Origin: DASZBX01 sp035943635
GTDB taxonomy: Bacteria > Actinomycetota > Actinomycetes > Streptomycetales > Catenulisporaceae
Length of the DNA: 64,000 nucleotides
Assembly (NCBI GenBank): GCA_035943635.1
Contig: DASZBX010000028.1
Location: forward strand, 1-64,000
Direction of reading: 5' to 3'
Part shown: positions 1 to 8,695 of the stretch, in pieces
Position numbering within the stretch: position 1 is the stretch's first letter
How the letters are laid out: every line of letters begins with the position of its first letter
Notes under the pieces: model-generated
Databases searched by the model: none
What the model saw: only the letters and a program-made list of their open reading frames with translations
What the model was told of the DNA's origin: nothing
Made by a program: the position numbers and the translations under genes

Positions 1-315
1 GGTGTCCTGCGTGTCGGCGGTGGTCTCCAGATCGATCCCGTCCGCGCGGTAGCTGTTGGCCGAGCCGTTGGTCGCGGTCACGCTGTACGCGACACCCTGA
101 CCGCCGGTGTCGTAGTTGGCTGCCTGGACGGTGCCGGGCACCGCGGCCGCGGTGCCGCCGAACGGCGCGTCGCCGGCGGCGTGCGCCACCGAGGGCAGGG
201 CGACCAGCGAGATGGTCGAGATCGCCAGGGCCGCGAGCGTGGCGCGGAACTTGCGCCGGGGGCGAGGTCTGCCGCGCGCGGGCGCCGGCAGTCTCAGGAG
301 GGGGAGAGGCCTCAT
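1..315 (-). CDS. Secreted protein with CBM6-like carbohydrate-binding start (partial)
   Basis: The gene reads leftward from an ATG at 315 and runs off the window, so only the first 105 residues are visible. The N-terminus is Arg-rich (about residues 5-24), followed by a hydrophobic stretch (about 26-42) and an AHA-A signal peptidase site, a classical export signal. After it comes PGTVQAANYDTGGQGVAYSV, which matches the opening strand of family 6 carbohydrate-binding modules, so this is probably a secreted glycoside hydrolase or lectin-like protein; the catalytic part lies outside. The start is supported by a GAAGGGA Shine-Dalgarno sequence just upstream. Two LacI-type palindromes lie in its upstream region. 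The substrate cannot be told from this fragment. Confidence 0.75.
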   Translation of the reverse strand, partial: MRPLPLLRLPAPARGRPRPRRKFRATLAALAISTISLVALPSVAHAAGDAPFGGTAAAVPGTVQAANYDTGGQGVAYSVTATNGSANSYRADGIDLETTADTQDT

Positions 316-484
316 TGCGTTCCCTTCGGTTGCCAGGTGTTCTGGTGCGGGACCTGGTCCGTCGGCCGACGGACCGGATCCGGGCGGGTCCGCCGGGTCG
401 GGCGGATCCGTGGGACTACCCCGGTGACGACGGCTGTTCTGCAAAACCGCAGCTCAGCGGGCTGTGCGTCGAAAACCGGCTCTC

Positions 485-498
485 GGAGAGCGCTCTCC
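485..498. promoter_or_regulatory. LacI-family operator-like palindrome
   Basis: A perfect 14-bp palindrome, GGAGAGCGCTCTCC, lies 170 bp upstream of the CBM6-type gene. The central CGCTC/GAGCG core is the usual form of LacI-family operators in actinobacterial sugar-utilisation genes, which fits control of a secreted carbohydrate-active protein. No LacI gene is in the window. The stretch 316-709 holds no convincing gene; it holds this site and the one at 676-689. Confidence 0.5.
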
Positions 499-675
499 AA
501 CCGTTGGTTTAAGGCAGAAAACCGACCGTGTCAAGAGTCGGTAACACATCAGAGATGTCGATCATCGCCGCCTGCGGGCCCGGGAACAGCCGGTTTGCCC
601 GGTGTTCGGGCAGGCCGGAGCGGGTGTCGGCGGGCCGGGCGGGAGCGGCGGAATGCGCAGGGCCGCGCGGCGCCC

Positions 676-689
676 GGAGAGCGCTTTCC
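676..689. promoter_or_regulatory. Second LacI-type operator-like site
   Basis: GGAGAGCGCTTTCC differs by one base from the perfect palindrome at 485-498. It sits 178 bp away in the same gene-free stretch, between the end of the LLM oxidoreductase and the CBM6-type gene. Two similar sites at this spacing would suit a dimer-of-dimers repressor. This is inference from sequence only. Confidence 0.4.
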
Positions 690-709
690 GGTTCTCAGCG
701 CGCGCGCTC

Positions 710-1606
710 TTAACCCTTCTGCAATTCCCGCACAAGGTGGAGCGCGCCGTCGAGGGCAGCCGCTGCGGAATCGTGCACGTGCATCAAGTCGATGAAGAGC
801 TCGTCGATGCCGGTCCGGGCCGCGCCGTCGCGCACCGCGGCCAGGATCAGGGCCGGGGCCGTGCCGGCCGGGACGTTGACCCGCAGGATCCGGGGGATCG
901 ATCCGGGATCGCGGCCGGCCTGCTCGGCGGTCCGGTACAGCCGCTCCTGGACGGTGACGATGGCCTCGGGCCCGCGCACGCCCACGGCGAGCACCGGCAG
1001 CCAGCCGGCGCCCCGCCGCACCACCCGCTCCAGCGCGGCGTCCGCGAACGCGCCGAGGTAGACCGGCGGATGCGGCTGCTGCACGGGTCTCAGGCCACTG
1101 CGGAACTTCGGCACCGTGACGTAACGGCCCCGGAACTCCGGCTGCTGCTCGGTCCAGATCGCTTCGAGCGCGTCCAGGGTCTCGTCCAGCCGGGCGCCGC
1201 GGTGGGTGAACGGGACCCCGACCGCCTCATACTCCTCCGGGGACCAGCCGATGCCGAACCCGGCCGTCAGCCGGCCCGCGCTGGCCACGTCGATCGAGGT
1301 CAGCTGGCGGGCGAGCACGGCCGGCGGGTAGAACGGGGCGTTGAGCACGTTGCCGCCCAACCGGACCCGCTGCGTCGAGGCGGCGGCCAGGGCCAGGGCG
1401 ATGAAGGGATCGATGAGCGCGTCGAACACGGCCGGGATCTCGGCCGCGCCGCCGTAGCCGACCGTCGGATCGACGGCCGCCAGCAGCCGGTCGCCCACCC
1501 AGAGGCTGTGCGCGCCCGCCTCCTCCAACTCCCGGGCGAAGGCGGGGATCGCCGCCGCGTCCCGGGCCTGGCCGCCGAACTGCGGCAGTGCGAAACCGAC
1601 CTTCAT
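710..1606 (-). CDS. LLM-class F420-dependent oxidoreductase
   Basis: This 298-aa protein has the luciferase-like monooxygenase fold signature: the start MKVGFALPQFGG, then RVRLGGNVLNAPFYPPAVLARQ and the DVASAGRLTAGFGIGWSPEEYEA segment typical of the TIGR03619 type of F420-dependent oxidoreductases. Such enzymes transfer hydride between reduced cofactor F420 (or FMNH2) and varied organic substrates in the cytoplasm. The substrate cannot be predicted. The ATG at 1606 is preceded by a GAGGATGA Shine-Dalgarno sequence. It lies about 80 bp after the kinase gene on the same strand and could be co-transcribed with it. Confidence 0.85.
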   Translation of the reverse strand: MKVGFALPQFGGQARDAAAIPAFARELEEAGAHSLWVGDRLLAAVDPTVGYGGAAEIPAVFDALIDPFIALALAAASTQRVRLGGNVLNAPFYPPAVLARQLTSIDVASAGRLTAGFGIGWSPEEYEAVGVPFTHRGARLDETLDALEAIWTEQQPEFRGRYVTVPKFRSGLRPVQQPHPPVYLGAFADAALERVVRRGAGWLPVLAVGVRGPEAIVTVQERLYRTAEQAGRDPGSIPRILRVNVPAGTAPALILAAVRDGAARTGIDELFIDLMHVHDSAAAALDGALHLVRELQKG

Positions 1607-1688
1607 CTGCTCATCCTCACTTGTCCCCGAACCCCGACATCCCGATTCTGTGTCCCGGGGGCGCCCGCGGCGCCCCCGGCCCTCCCGG

Positions 1689-3689
1689 TCAGGAGGTCGG
1701 AACGGTGAATCCCTGCGCGGTCGAGCCGACGAACTCCGGCTCGCTGTCGATCGCGAAGGTCCAGTCGCCGGTCCCGGGCGGCGCGCTGGCGAAGTACTCG
1801 GTCGAGTCGATCGTGCCGCCGGCGGGCATGTTCCAGGTCTTCGACAGGTCCTTGGTGCAGTCGCTGCTGTCGGATTTGATCGAGCCGCCCGAGGCCGTGG
1901 CCAGCGTCGCGTCGCCGACCTGGGTGCCGGCGCAGGACCACTCGGTGCCGATGCCGGAGTTGTTTTTGTAGGTCAGCTTGACCGAGACCGAATGGTCCGC
2001 GGCGACGGTGACCGAGTCCACGGTGACGGTGTTGGTGAGCAGGTCGGTGGCAGCGGTCTGGTTCACCGTGTACGTGCCCGGGCGGTAGCTGAGCACGTTC
2101 GCGGGGATGCTGGCCGAGGTGCTCACCGTGGGCGTGGCGGAGGGATCGGCGCTCGCTGTGGCCGAGGCGTCGGCGGTGGTCGCGTCCGCCGTCGGCGCGC
2201 TGGTCGACGCCGAAGCCGAGGACTGCGCGGTGGAGGACCCGGACGCCACCGGGGAGGAGGGATGCGAGCCGGGGCTCGCGACGATCAGCGCGACCACCGC
2301 GATCACCACGACCGCCGCTCCCGCGGTGAGGTAGGCGAACAGGTGGCGCCGGGGCCGGTCGGCGCCGGGCTCGGGGTGGGGCGCGGCCGAGAAGCCGGGC
2401 CGGCTGTCCGCCGGCGGGGGGCCGCCGGCGTGGTAGCCCGTGGGCGTGACGGCGTGCCACCCGCCGGCCGGGGTGCCGCCGGACGGGGTCGCGCCCGGTC
2501 CCTGGGCCTGGTCCGGGACCTGGGCCGCTCCCGGGAACGGGACGGACTGCTGGACGCCCGGCGGCGGGGTCTGGCCGGTCTGGGTGGGGAGCGTCCACGG
2601 CGCGCCGGTAGCGCCCGAACCTGATCCCGGAGTCGCCCCCGCGACTGCGCCGGATCCCGAGCCCGGGCCGGCGGATCCGAGGCCCGCCGCACCCGCGCCG
2701 CCCGAGCCCGATCCGACTGAGCCCAGCCCGCCCGAGCCCAGCCCGGCCGCGGCCGCGCCGGTCGGCCCGGTGCTCGCGCCGGTCGCGTCGGCGGTGTCCC
2801 GCAGCAGGTCCTGCACCTCGCGCCGCTTGTCGTCGAGCAGGCTCCGGACCTCTTCGGGCAGCCACAGCCCGTCGTGCAGGGTCACGTCGCCGAGCCGGGT
2901 GGCCTCGTCCAGGAACTGCGCGGGCGTCGGCCGGCGGGCCGGGTCGCGGTCCAGGGCGGGCTTCACCAGAGCCCTGATGGACTCCGGCAGGTCGCTCAGA
3001 TCCGGGTCCTGATTCGCGATTCGGTACATCACCACCATCGGATCACCGGCCCCGTACGGACCGGTCCCACGCGCCGCGTACACCAGCACGCAGCCGAGCG
3101 AGAACACGTCCGAGGCCGCCGACGGCAGCTGCCCGTTGATCACCTCCGGCGCGATGTACCCGGGCGTGCCCACCGTCGAGCCGACCGCGGTCAGCGAGGT
3201 CTCCACCTCGGCGCGCGCGATGCCGAAGTCGATCACCACCGGCCCGTTGCGGGCCAGCAGAACGTTGTGCGGCTTCAGATCCCGGTGCACCAGCCCGGCC
3301 CGGTGGATCGCGACCAGGGCCTCGGCCAGGCCCGCGCCCAGCGCCCGCACGGTCGTCTCGCTCAGCCGGCCGACCCGCTGCACGACCTCGTTCAGCGAGG
3401 GCGCCGGCACGTACTCGGTGGCCAGGTACGGCAACTCGCCGGTGGTGTCGGAGTCGACCACGCTCGCCGTGTACACGCCGGACACCGCCATCGCGGCGCG
3501 CCCCTCGCGGGCGAACCGCTCCCGGTACCCGGGCTCCTCGGCCAGCCCCGGCCGGATCACCTTGACCGCCATGGCGCGCCCGGACGGGGACGTGGCCAAG
3601 TAAACCCGCCCCATGCCGCCGTCACCGATCACGGCCCGCACACGATACGTCCCCAGCCGGACCGGATCGTTCCCACCTGTAGCTAGCAC
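1689..3689 (-). CDS. Transmembrane Ser/Thr protein kinase (PknB-like)
   Basis: With the GTG start at 3689 the protein has 666 residues. The kinase domain (about 12-270) has a Gly-rich loop (GDGGMG), the ATP lysine in AVKVI (K43), catalytic HRDLKPHN (135-142), DFG (154-156) and a GTPGYIAPE activation segment. A long Gly/Ala/Pro/Ser-rich linker follows, then a single membrane span (AYLTAGAAVVVIAVVALIVA), a Ser/Thr/Ala-rich stalk and a C-terminal extracellular domain of about 130 residues with two Cys. It resembles a receptor-type kinase that senses something outside the cell. A GTG at 3830 has a better ribosome site (GGAAAG) but would add 47 residues unlike any kinase N-terminus, so I prefer 3689. 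Confidence 0.9.
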   Translation of the reverse strand: MLATGGNDPVRLGTYRVRAVIGDGGMGRVYLATSPSGRAMAVKVIRPGLAEEPGYRERFAREGRAAMAVSGVYTASVVDSDTTGELPYLATEYVPAPSLNEVVQRVGRLSETTVRALGAGLAEALVAIHRAGLVHRDLKPHNVLLARNGPVVIDFGIARAEVETSLTAVGSTVGTPGYIAPEVINGQLPSAASDVFSLGCVLVYAARGTGPYGAGDPMVVMYRIANQDPDLSDLPESIRALVKPALDRDPARRPTPAQFLDEATRLGDVTLHDGLWLPEEVRSLLDDKRREVQDLLRDTADATGASTGPTGAAAAGLGSGGLGSVGSGSGGAGAAGLGSAGPGSGSGAVAGATPGSGSGATGAPWTLPTQTGQTPPPGVQQSVPFPGAAQVPDQAQGPGATPSGGTPAGGWHAVTPTGYHAGGPPPADSRPGFSAAPHPEPGADRPRRHLFAYLTAGAAVVVIAVVALIVASPGSHPSSPVASGSSTAQSSASASTSAPTADATTADASATASADPSATPTVSTSASIPANVLSYRPGTYTVNQTAATDLLTNTVTVDSVTVAADHSVSVKLTYKNNSGIGTEWSCAGTQVGDATLATASGGSIKSDSSDCTKDLSKTWNMPAGGTIDSTEYFASAPPGTGDWTFAIDSEPEFVGSTAQGFTVPTS

Positions 3690-3842
3690 GATGACCAGCG
3701 TAGTGCCCCGCGCGCGCCAACGACGATTGTCCGGCGCTGTAGCTGGTGATCCGTGACCATGACGGACCGAAAGGGACAACCGGCCCGCCCTCGGCGCCGG
3801 ACGCATTCGCCCCAATTCGGCACCGATCACCGTCTTTCCGGA

Positions 3843-4700
3843 TCATGCAGTCGGATCCGCGGGCGCCGGGTGGGTCAGGCGTCGCAGGGCCCGCTGGTCG
3901 GCAGATCCGGGAGTGGCCTGGTAGATGGTCATGCGCAGACCGCTGTCGCCGAGGTAGAGCGTCTCCGCTTCGAGCGCGAGGTCGCCGGCGACCGGATGGT
4001 GGAACAGGCGCCGGTCGCTGTTGCGGGTGGCGATGTCGTGCAGTTGCCACAGGTCGGCGAACTGCGGGCTGTGCCGGCGCATCTCGTCGGTCAGGGCGGC
4101 CAGGTCCGGGGCCCCGGGGTCCTCGCCGGACAGCCGGTGCAGACGGGCGACGGTCGTGCGCGCGAGCTGGTCCCAGTCCGGGAACAGGTCCCGGGTGATC
4201 GGGTCGCGGAACAGATACCGGACCGTGTTGCGCTGCTCCGGCGGCCATGCGCCCAGGCCCACATGCAGGGCCAGCGCCTCGGGATTGGCCGCCAGGACGT
4301 CGCTGTACCGGGAGAGCACGTACGCCGGGCACGGGCGGATGTTCTCCAGCAGCAACAAGATCCCCGGTCTCAGGCCACGATCGTGGTCCGGCCGGCGGGC
4401 CGGGGCGGCCGGGCGCGACGCGTGCCGGGCGAGTGCGTACAGGTGCGCGCGTTCCTCCTCGTTCAGCAGCAGCGCGGTGGCGACGGCGTTGAGCACGCCG
4501 TCGCCCGGGTTGGTCTCCCGGCCCTGTTCCAGCCGGTTGAGGTAGTCGATGCTGACGCCCGCGACCGCGGCCAGCTCCTCGCGGCGCAGGCCGGGCGTGC
4601 GCCGCCGGCCGGTCCCGGGCGCAAGCCCGGCCTGCTCGGGCCGGATCCGGGCGCGCCGGGCCCGCAGGAACGCGCCGAGGTGATTGGTGCCGTCTGCCAC
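3843..4700 (-). CDS. XRE-family regulator with MmyB-like ligand-binding domain
   Basis: From the GTG at 4700 the protein has 285 residues. Residues about 8-75 form a helix-turn-helix of the XRE type (LRREELAAVAGVSIDYLNRLEQGRE). The rest matches the MmyB-like PAS-type C-terminal domain (AYVLSRYSDVLAANPEALAL, NTVRYLFRDP, SPQFADLW). These regulators usually stand divergent to a dehydrogenase and control it, exactly as here with the SDR at 4827. The longer reading frame to 4844 is rejected because it would run through the intergenic promoter and into the SDR gene, with a non-homologous N-terminus. Confidence 0.88.
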   Translation of the reverse strand: MADGTNHLGAFLRARRARIRPEQAGLAPGTGRRRTPGLRREELAAVAGVSIDYLNRLEQGRETNPGDGVLNAVATALLLNEEERAHLYALARHASRPAAPARRPDHDRGLRPGILLLLENIRPCPAYVLSRYSDVLAANPEALALHVGLGAWPPEQRNTVRYLFRDPITRDLFPDWDQLARTTVARLHRLSGEDPGAPDLAALTDEMRRHSPQFADLWQLHDIATRNSDRRLFHHPVAGDLALEAETLYLGDSGLRMTIYQATPGSADQRALRRLTHPAPADPTA

Positions 4701-4826
4701 CGGACCAGTGTGCCAAATCGGCCAGGGTGGCAGCGGCGCTGCCAGGTGCGCCGCGGCCTGTCTGCCCGCCGGCGGACACGGCACGATCAACGGAAGACCG
4801 CACCAGACCCACGGGAGAGCACAACC

Positions 4827-5777
4827 ATGACTTTCGACCGACACAGCACCGCCGACGAGGTACTACAAGGCCGCGACCTGACCGGGCGCGACGTGATCGT
4901 CACCGGCGGGGCCGCCGGACTCGGCGCCGAGACCGCCCGCGCCCTCGCGGCGGCCGGAGCCCGGGTCCTGCTCGCCGGGCGCGACGACGAGCGCGGCCGG
5001 GCCGCGGCCGACCGGATCCGGGACCGGACCGGCAATCCGCACGTCGAGTTCCGGACTCTGCGCCTGGACGACCTGGCCTCGGTGCGCGCCTTCGCCGCCG
5101 ACCGGCTGGCCACCGGACGCCCGCTGCACCTGCTGATCAACAACGCGGGAGTGATGGCGAACCCGTTGACCCGCACCGCCGACGGCTTCGAATCGCAGTT
5201 CGGCGTCAACCACCTCGGCCACTTCGCCCTGACCACCGCACTGCTGCCGGCGCTGCTCGACGCCGGGACGGCCCGCGTGGTGGCGCTCTCCTCCCGGGGA
5301 CACCGCCGCGGCGAGGTCGACTTCGACGACCCGAACTACGAGCGCCGGCCGTATGACGCCTGGCAGGCGTACGGGCAGTCCAAGACCGCCAACGGCCTGT
5401 TCGCGGTCGGCCTGACCGCCCGCCACGGCGCCGAGGGGGTCACCGCGAACGCGGTGATGCCCGGGTCGGTGATGACCGACCTGATGCGGCACATGACCCC
5501 GGCCGACTTCGCCGACCGCGGCTGGGCGGACGAGGACGGCCGGCCGCGCACCGACATGCCCGGCTGGAAGACCGTCGCCCAGGGCGCGGCCACCTCCGTG
5601 TGGGCGGCCGTCGCCCCCGAACTCGACCGGCGCGGCGGACTCTACCTGGACAACTGCGCCGTCGGGCGGCCCTGGACCGTCGACGGCGTCCCGCCCGACG
5701 GCTACTACCTGCCCTACCTGCTCGACGCCGACCGCGCCGAACAGCTCTGGGAGCTGTCGCTGAAACTCACCGCGTAG
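4827..5777 (+). CDS. SDR-family NAD(P)-dependent oxidoreductase
   Basis: This 316-aa short-chain dehydrogenase has the nucleotide-binding TGGAAGLG motif (about residues 26-33), the NNAGVM motif and the catalytic YGQSK (YxxxK). Its length and the Leu-rich tail (WELSLKL) place it with the retinol-dehydrogenase/WW-oxidoreductase-like SDRs, which reduce ketones or oxidise alcohols with NADP(H). The ATG at 4827 has a GGGAGAG ribosome site 8 bases upstream. It is divergent from the MmyB-like regulator, a common arrangement that suggests regulation by it. The true substrate is unknown. Confidence 0.9.
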   Translation: MTFDRHSTADEVLQGRDLTGRDVIVTGGAAGLGAETARALAAAGARVLLAGRDDERGRAAADRIRDRTGNPHVEFRTLRLDDLASVRAFAADRLATGRPLHLLINNAGVMANPLTRTADGFESQFGVNHLGHFALTTALLPALLDAGTARVVALSSRGHRRGEVDFDDPNYERRPYDAWQAYGQSKTANGLFAVGLTARHGAEGVTANAVMPGSVMTDLMRHMTPADFADRGWADEDGRPRTDMPGWKTVAQGAATSVWAAVAPELDRRGGLYLDNCAVGRPWTVDGVPPDGYYLPYLLDADRAEQLWELSLKLTA

Positions 5778-5781
5778 GAGT

Positions 5782-6212
5782 GGCGACGGCGAGGCGCTCG
5801 CCGTGCTGCTCGGCCTGGTCGCCGGCCGCCGGGCGGGGCTGATGACGACCTCGGACACCGCGGGCGAGACGGCCGCGGCCAAGATCCGCCGGGTGCTGCC
5901 CGAACGCGTCGCCCGCCGCCTCGACACGGTCCTGGAATCCCTCGCCTTCACGGCCTCGCCCGGCTTCCCGCCTCGGCCGCGAGCGTGGAGGAACCCGCGA
6001 CCGAGGCGGGCGCGGATCCGGAGAGCGAGCGGTGGTTCCGCGTCGAGCTGCGGGTGGAGCAGCTCGACTGGTTGCCCCCGGTGCTCGCCTCACTCGGCCG
6101 GCCGTTCGTCATCGAACGCCTGGACGAACTGCGCGACCTTGTCGCCGCATTCGCCGACCGCCTCGCGTCCTACGCCCGGCAGAATCCTGACCGTGAGGAA
6201 CCGGCGTCATGA
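5782..6212 (+). pseudogene. Decayed WYL-domain (YafY-type) transcriptional regulator
   Basis: Two pieces of a WYL regulator remain in different frames. The first (5782 to about 5970) reads GDGEALAVLLGLVAGRRAGL and AAAKIRRVLPERVARRLDTV, which normally follows the helix-turn-helix. The second (about 5985-6212) reads RVEQLDWLPPVLASLGRPFV and DELRDLVAAFADRLASYAR, the usual extreme C-terminus. The helix-turn-helix is missing, and so is nearly all of the WYL domain between the pieces. I see one large internal deletion with a frame change and an N-terminal loss. It abuts the SDR stop codon. Confidence 0.75.
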
Positions 6213-6233
6213 GTTGACGCGGCTAGATGGCAT

Positions 6234-6269
6234 GTAGGTGTCGGGCTGGCCTACCAACCCGACACCTAC
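6234..6269. terminator. Bidirectional hairpin terminator
   Basis: A perfect 12-bp stem, GTAGGTGTCGGG with CCCGACACCTAC, encloses a 12-base loop. It sits between the converging WYL remnant and the CBM2 remnant, where a terminator serving both strands is expected. There is no T-run, as is usual in high-GC actinobacteria. Confidence 0.7.
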
Positions 6270-6276
6270 GTACCGG

Positions 6277-7284
6277 CTAGTGCGCCGTGCAGGTGAGTCC
6301 GGTCAGCGACGCGGGCGTGGCGCCCGAGCCGAGCAGGCCGAACGTGGTCGAGCCGGCCGGGGAGAGCGCGCCGTTGTAACTCAGGTTCGTCACGCTGACG
6401 GCTGCTCCGGTCTGGGTTTCGCTCGCGTTCCAGATCTGGGTGATCGCCTGCGATCCCGGCCAGGAGTAGCCGACCGTCCACGAAGTGGTCGCAGCGGTCC
6501 CGTTGTCGGTCACGGTGAAGCCGACCTGGTAGCCGCCGGGCCACGAGTTGGTCAGCGACCACGTCACCGCGCACGACTTCGCCGGACCCGTCGGATTCGC
6601 CGTGGCCGTGGCCGTGGCGGTCGAGGTCGCGGTGGCCGAAGCGCTCGCGCTGGCACTGGCGCTCGGGCCGGTGCTCGCAGTGCCCTGCGTCAGCGTCACC
6701 ACGGTCGCGGAGTACGGACTGATCGTCTGCGATGACGCAGTCCGTACTGGTCGAATTCGTGATCGACGATCCGGGCTCCGCCAGAGTGGAGACCGCCGAC
6801 GCTCCCGGGCTCGGGCTGAATCCGGTGTAGCGTTGGAGACGAGCCCGGTCGACGTCGAGGTGACGGCCGGTCCGCTGGACTGACTGTCGCCGCTGTCGAC
6901 CAGCGTGGAGATGGTCACCTTGACCGAGCTGCCGAACTTCGTCGAACTGAACCCGCTGAACGTGACGTTGTTGCTCCCGCTCGACCCGCCGATGATCACT
7001 GCCGCCGACGTCTTCGAACTCGCGATGGAGGCGACCGCCTGCAGCACGCCGGTCCCGGACGGCGGGGTGACCCGCGCGGAGTCGCCGTTCTGCTGCCCGT
7101 ACCAGTAGTAGAGGTACCGGCCGCTGGTCTTCTGCAGGTGGGCGTTGAGCAGACGGCCGAGCGGCTCGTTGCCGAACCACGAGGACATGTCGCCCTCGAC
7201 CCGGTCGGCGTCGAAACGGGCCAGGTACCGGATCATCTTGCCGGGCACGCCCTGGGAGCGAGCGAGTATCCCGTCTCCGCAGCC
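6277..7284 (-). pseudogene. Remnant of a secreted glycoside hydrolase with C-terminal CBM2
   Basis: The C-terminal 100 residues are a clear family 2 cellulose/xylan-binding module (CAVTWSLTNSWPGGYQVGFT, TSWTVGYSWPGSQAITQIWN, LTGLTCTAH), preceded by a Ser/Ala/Thr linker. Upstream is the C-terminal beta-domain of a hydrolase (SGRYLYYWYGQQNGDSARVT), but the catalytic barrel and signal peptide are gone. The linker also carries two compensating frameshifts. Between about 6745 and 6830 the working frame is a different one, reading TGFSPSPGASAVSTLAEPGS. The frame runs without its own start codon straight from the TAG that ends the neighbouring remnant. It is probably untranslated. Confidence 0.75.
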
Positions 7285-7659
7285 CTATTCGGTCCTGCCG
7301 TCGATCAGGTACTCGCCGCCACAGGCCAGCGCCAGTTCGGAGCCGAACAGCGCCGCCGGGGTGAACGCGCCCGGTCGGCCCTCGCCCGCGAGCAGGCGGC
7401 GGGCGATCTCCGCGGGTACCGCGCCGGTGAACTCCTGCGCGTCGCCAACCCGCAACCAGCCTTCTTCGACGGTGCCGTCCGCCCACTCCACCCGCGCGTG
7501 GCCCCAGGAGTACGCACGAGGCCGTTCGCGGGCCTTGAGCTTGACCCGGGCAAGCCGGTTCTTGGCAAAGGCGCGCACCGGACCGACCGCCAACAACGTG
7601 GTCGCGATCGGCAACATTAGACTCATGACTGACAACGGCTGACGGAAGGACGTGGACAT
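7285..7659 (-). pseudogene. C-terminal remnant of saccharopine-dehydrogenase-like oxidoreductase
   Basis: The visible part (PIATTLLAVGPVRAFAKNRL, HARVEWADGTVEEGWLRVGD, FTGAVPAEIARRLLAGEGRP, GAFTPAALFG) matches the last 110 or so residues of the SCCPDH/trans-acting enoyl reductase-like family found in actinobacteria. The Rossmann domain that should come first is absent, and the frame instead enters the promoter region of the divergent oxidoreductase gene. It is a truncated remnant. An open frame with ATG codons at 7626 and 7614 could still yield a short peptide. Confidence 0.65.
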
Positions 7660-7660
7660 A

Positions 7661-8641
7661 GTGGCTGGTCCGATTCGGTGGGGGATCCTGGGCACAGGCG
7701 GCATCGCCGAGAGGTTCGTGTCCGATCTGCGGCTGACCGACTCCGGCGTCCCGGCCGCGGTCGGATCGCGAAGCCAGGAGTCCGCCGACCGGTTCGGCGA
7801 AGAACTCGGCCTCGCGAACCGGCACGCGAGCTACGAGTCGCTGGTCAACGATCCGGACGTGGACGTCATCTACGTCGCCACGCCGCACCCGATGCACCAC
7901 GACAACGCGATCCTCGCGCTGCGGGCCGGCAAGCCGGTGCTGGTGGAGAAGCCGTTCACGATGGACGCGGCCGAGGCCCGCGACGTCGTCCGGGTGGCGC
8001 GGGAGACCGGGTTGTTCGCCATGGAGGCGATGTGGACCAGGTTCCTGCCGCATGTGGCCGTGATCCGGGACTGGCTCGCGCAGGGCGTGCTCGGCGACGT
8101 GGTCACCGTGACCGCCGACCACGGCCAGTGGTTCGCCGAGAACGCCGGATTCCGCCTGTTCGCCCCGGAACTCGGCGGCGGCGCGCTGCTCGACCTCGGC
8201 ATCTACCCGGTGTCCTTCGCCTCGATGGTGCTCGGCACGCCGAACCGGATCCTCGCGATGGGCGACCCGGCGTTCACCGGCGTCGACGCGCAGACCTCCA
8301 TGGTGTTCGGCTACGACACCGGCGCCCAGGCCGTGCTGACCTGCACCCTGCGGGCCAGGAGCGCGACCCGGGCGTCGATCGTCGGCACCGACGCGCGGAT
8401 CGAACTGGACGGCGACTTCTACGCGCCCACGGTCACGACCCTGATCCCGCGCACCGGCGAGCCGACCCGCGTCGAAGCCCCGCACGAAGGCCGCGGCCTG
8501 CGCCACCAGGCCGACGAGGTCGCCCGCCGCCTGGCCGCGGGTGAGCTGGAGAGCCCGCTGATGCCGCTGGACGAGACCATCTCGATCATGGAGACCATGG
8601 ATGCGGTCCTGGCCCAGACGGGACTGAGCGTGAAGCAGTGA
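7661..8641 (+). CDS. Gfo/Idh/MocA-family oxidoreductase
   Basis: This 326-aa enzyme has the N-terminal Rossmann motif GILGTGGIAERF, the diagnostic EKP triplet in VLVEKPFTMD, and the C-terminal substrate domain (GGGALLDLGIYPVSFASMVL). The family oxidises or reduces sugars, inositols and related compounds using NAD(P). I chose the GTG at 7661 because GGAAGGA lies 10 bases upstream. The GTG at 7652 would be only one base from that site. The gene is divergent from the decayed saccharopine-dehydrogenase-like gene. The specific substrate cannot be told. Confidence 0.9.
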   Translation: MAGPIRWGILGTGGIAERFVSDLRLTDSGVPAAVGSRSQESADRFGEELGLANRHASYESLVNDPDVDVIYVATPHPMHHDNAILALRAGKPVLVEKPFTMDAAEARDVVRVARETGLFAMEAMWTRFLPHVAVIRDWLAQGVLGDVVTVTADHGQWFAENAGFRLFAPELGGGALLDLGIYPVSFASMVLGTPNRILAMGDPAFTGVDAQTSMVFGYDTGAQAVLTCTLRARSATRASIVGTDARIELDGDFYAPTVTTLIPRTGEPTRVEAPHEGRGLRHQADEVARRLAAGELESPLMPLDETISIMETMDAVLAQTGLSVKQ

Positions 8642-8695
8642 TATCGCGGCTGTCGCGGCCTACGGTCTCCGCGTGAGCGTGTGCGGCGCTGCCGC

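Noticed and set aside
316..500. 62-codon minus-strand frame upstream of the CBM6-type gene
   Set aside because: No ribosome site or recognisable sequence; it overlaps the operator-like palindrome and is better read as a promoter region.
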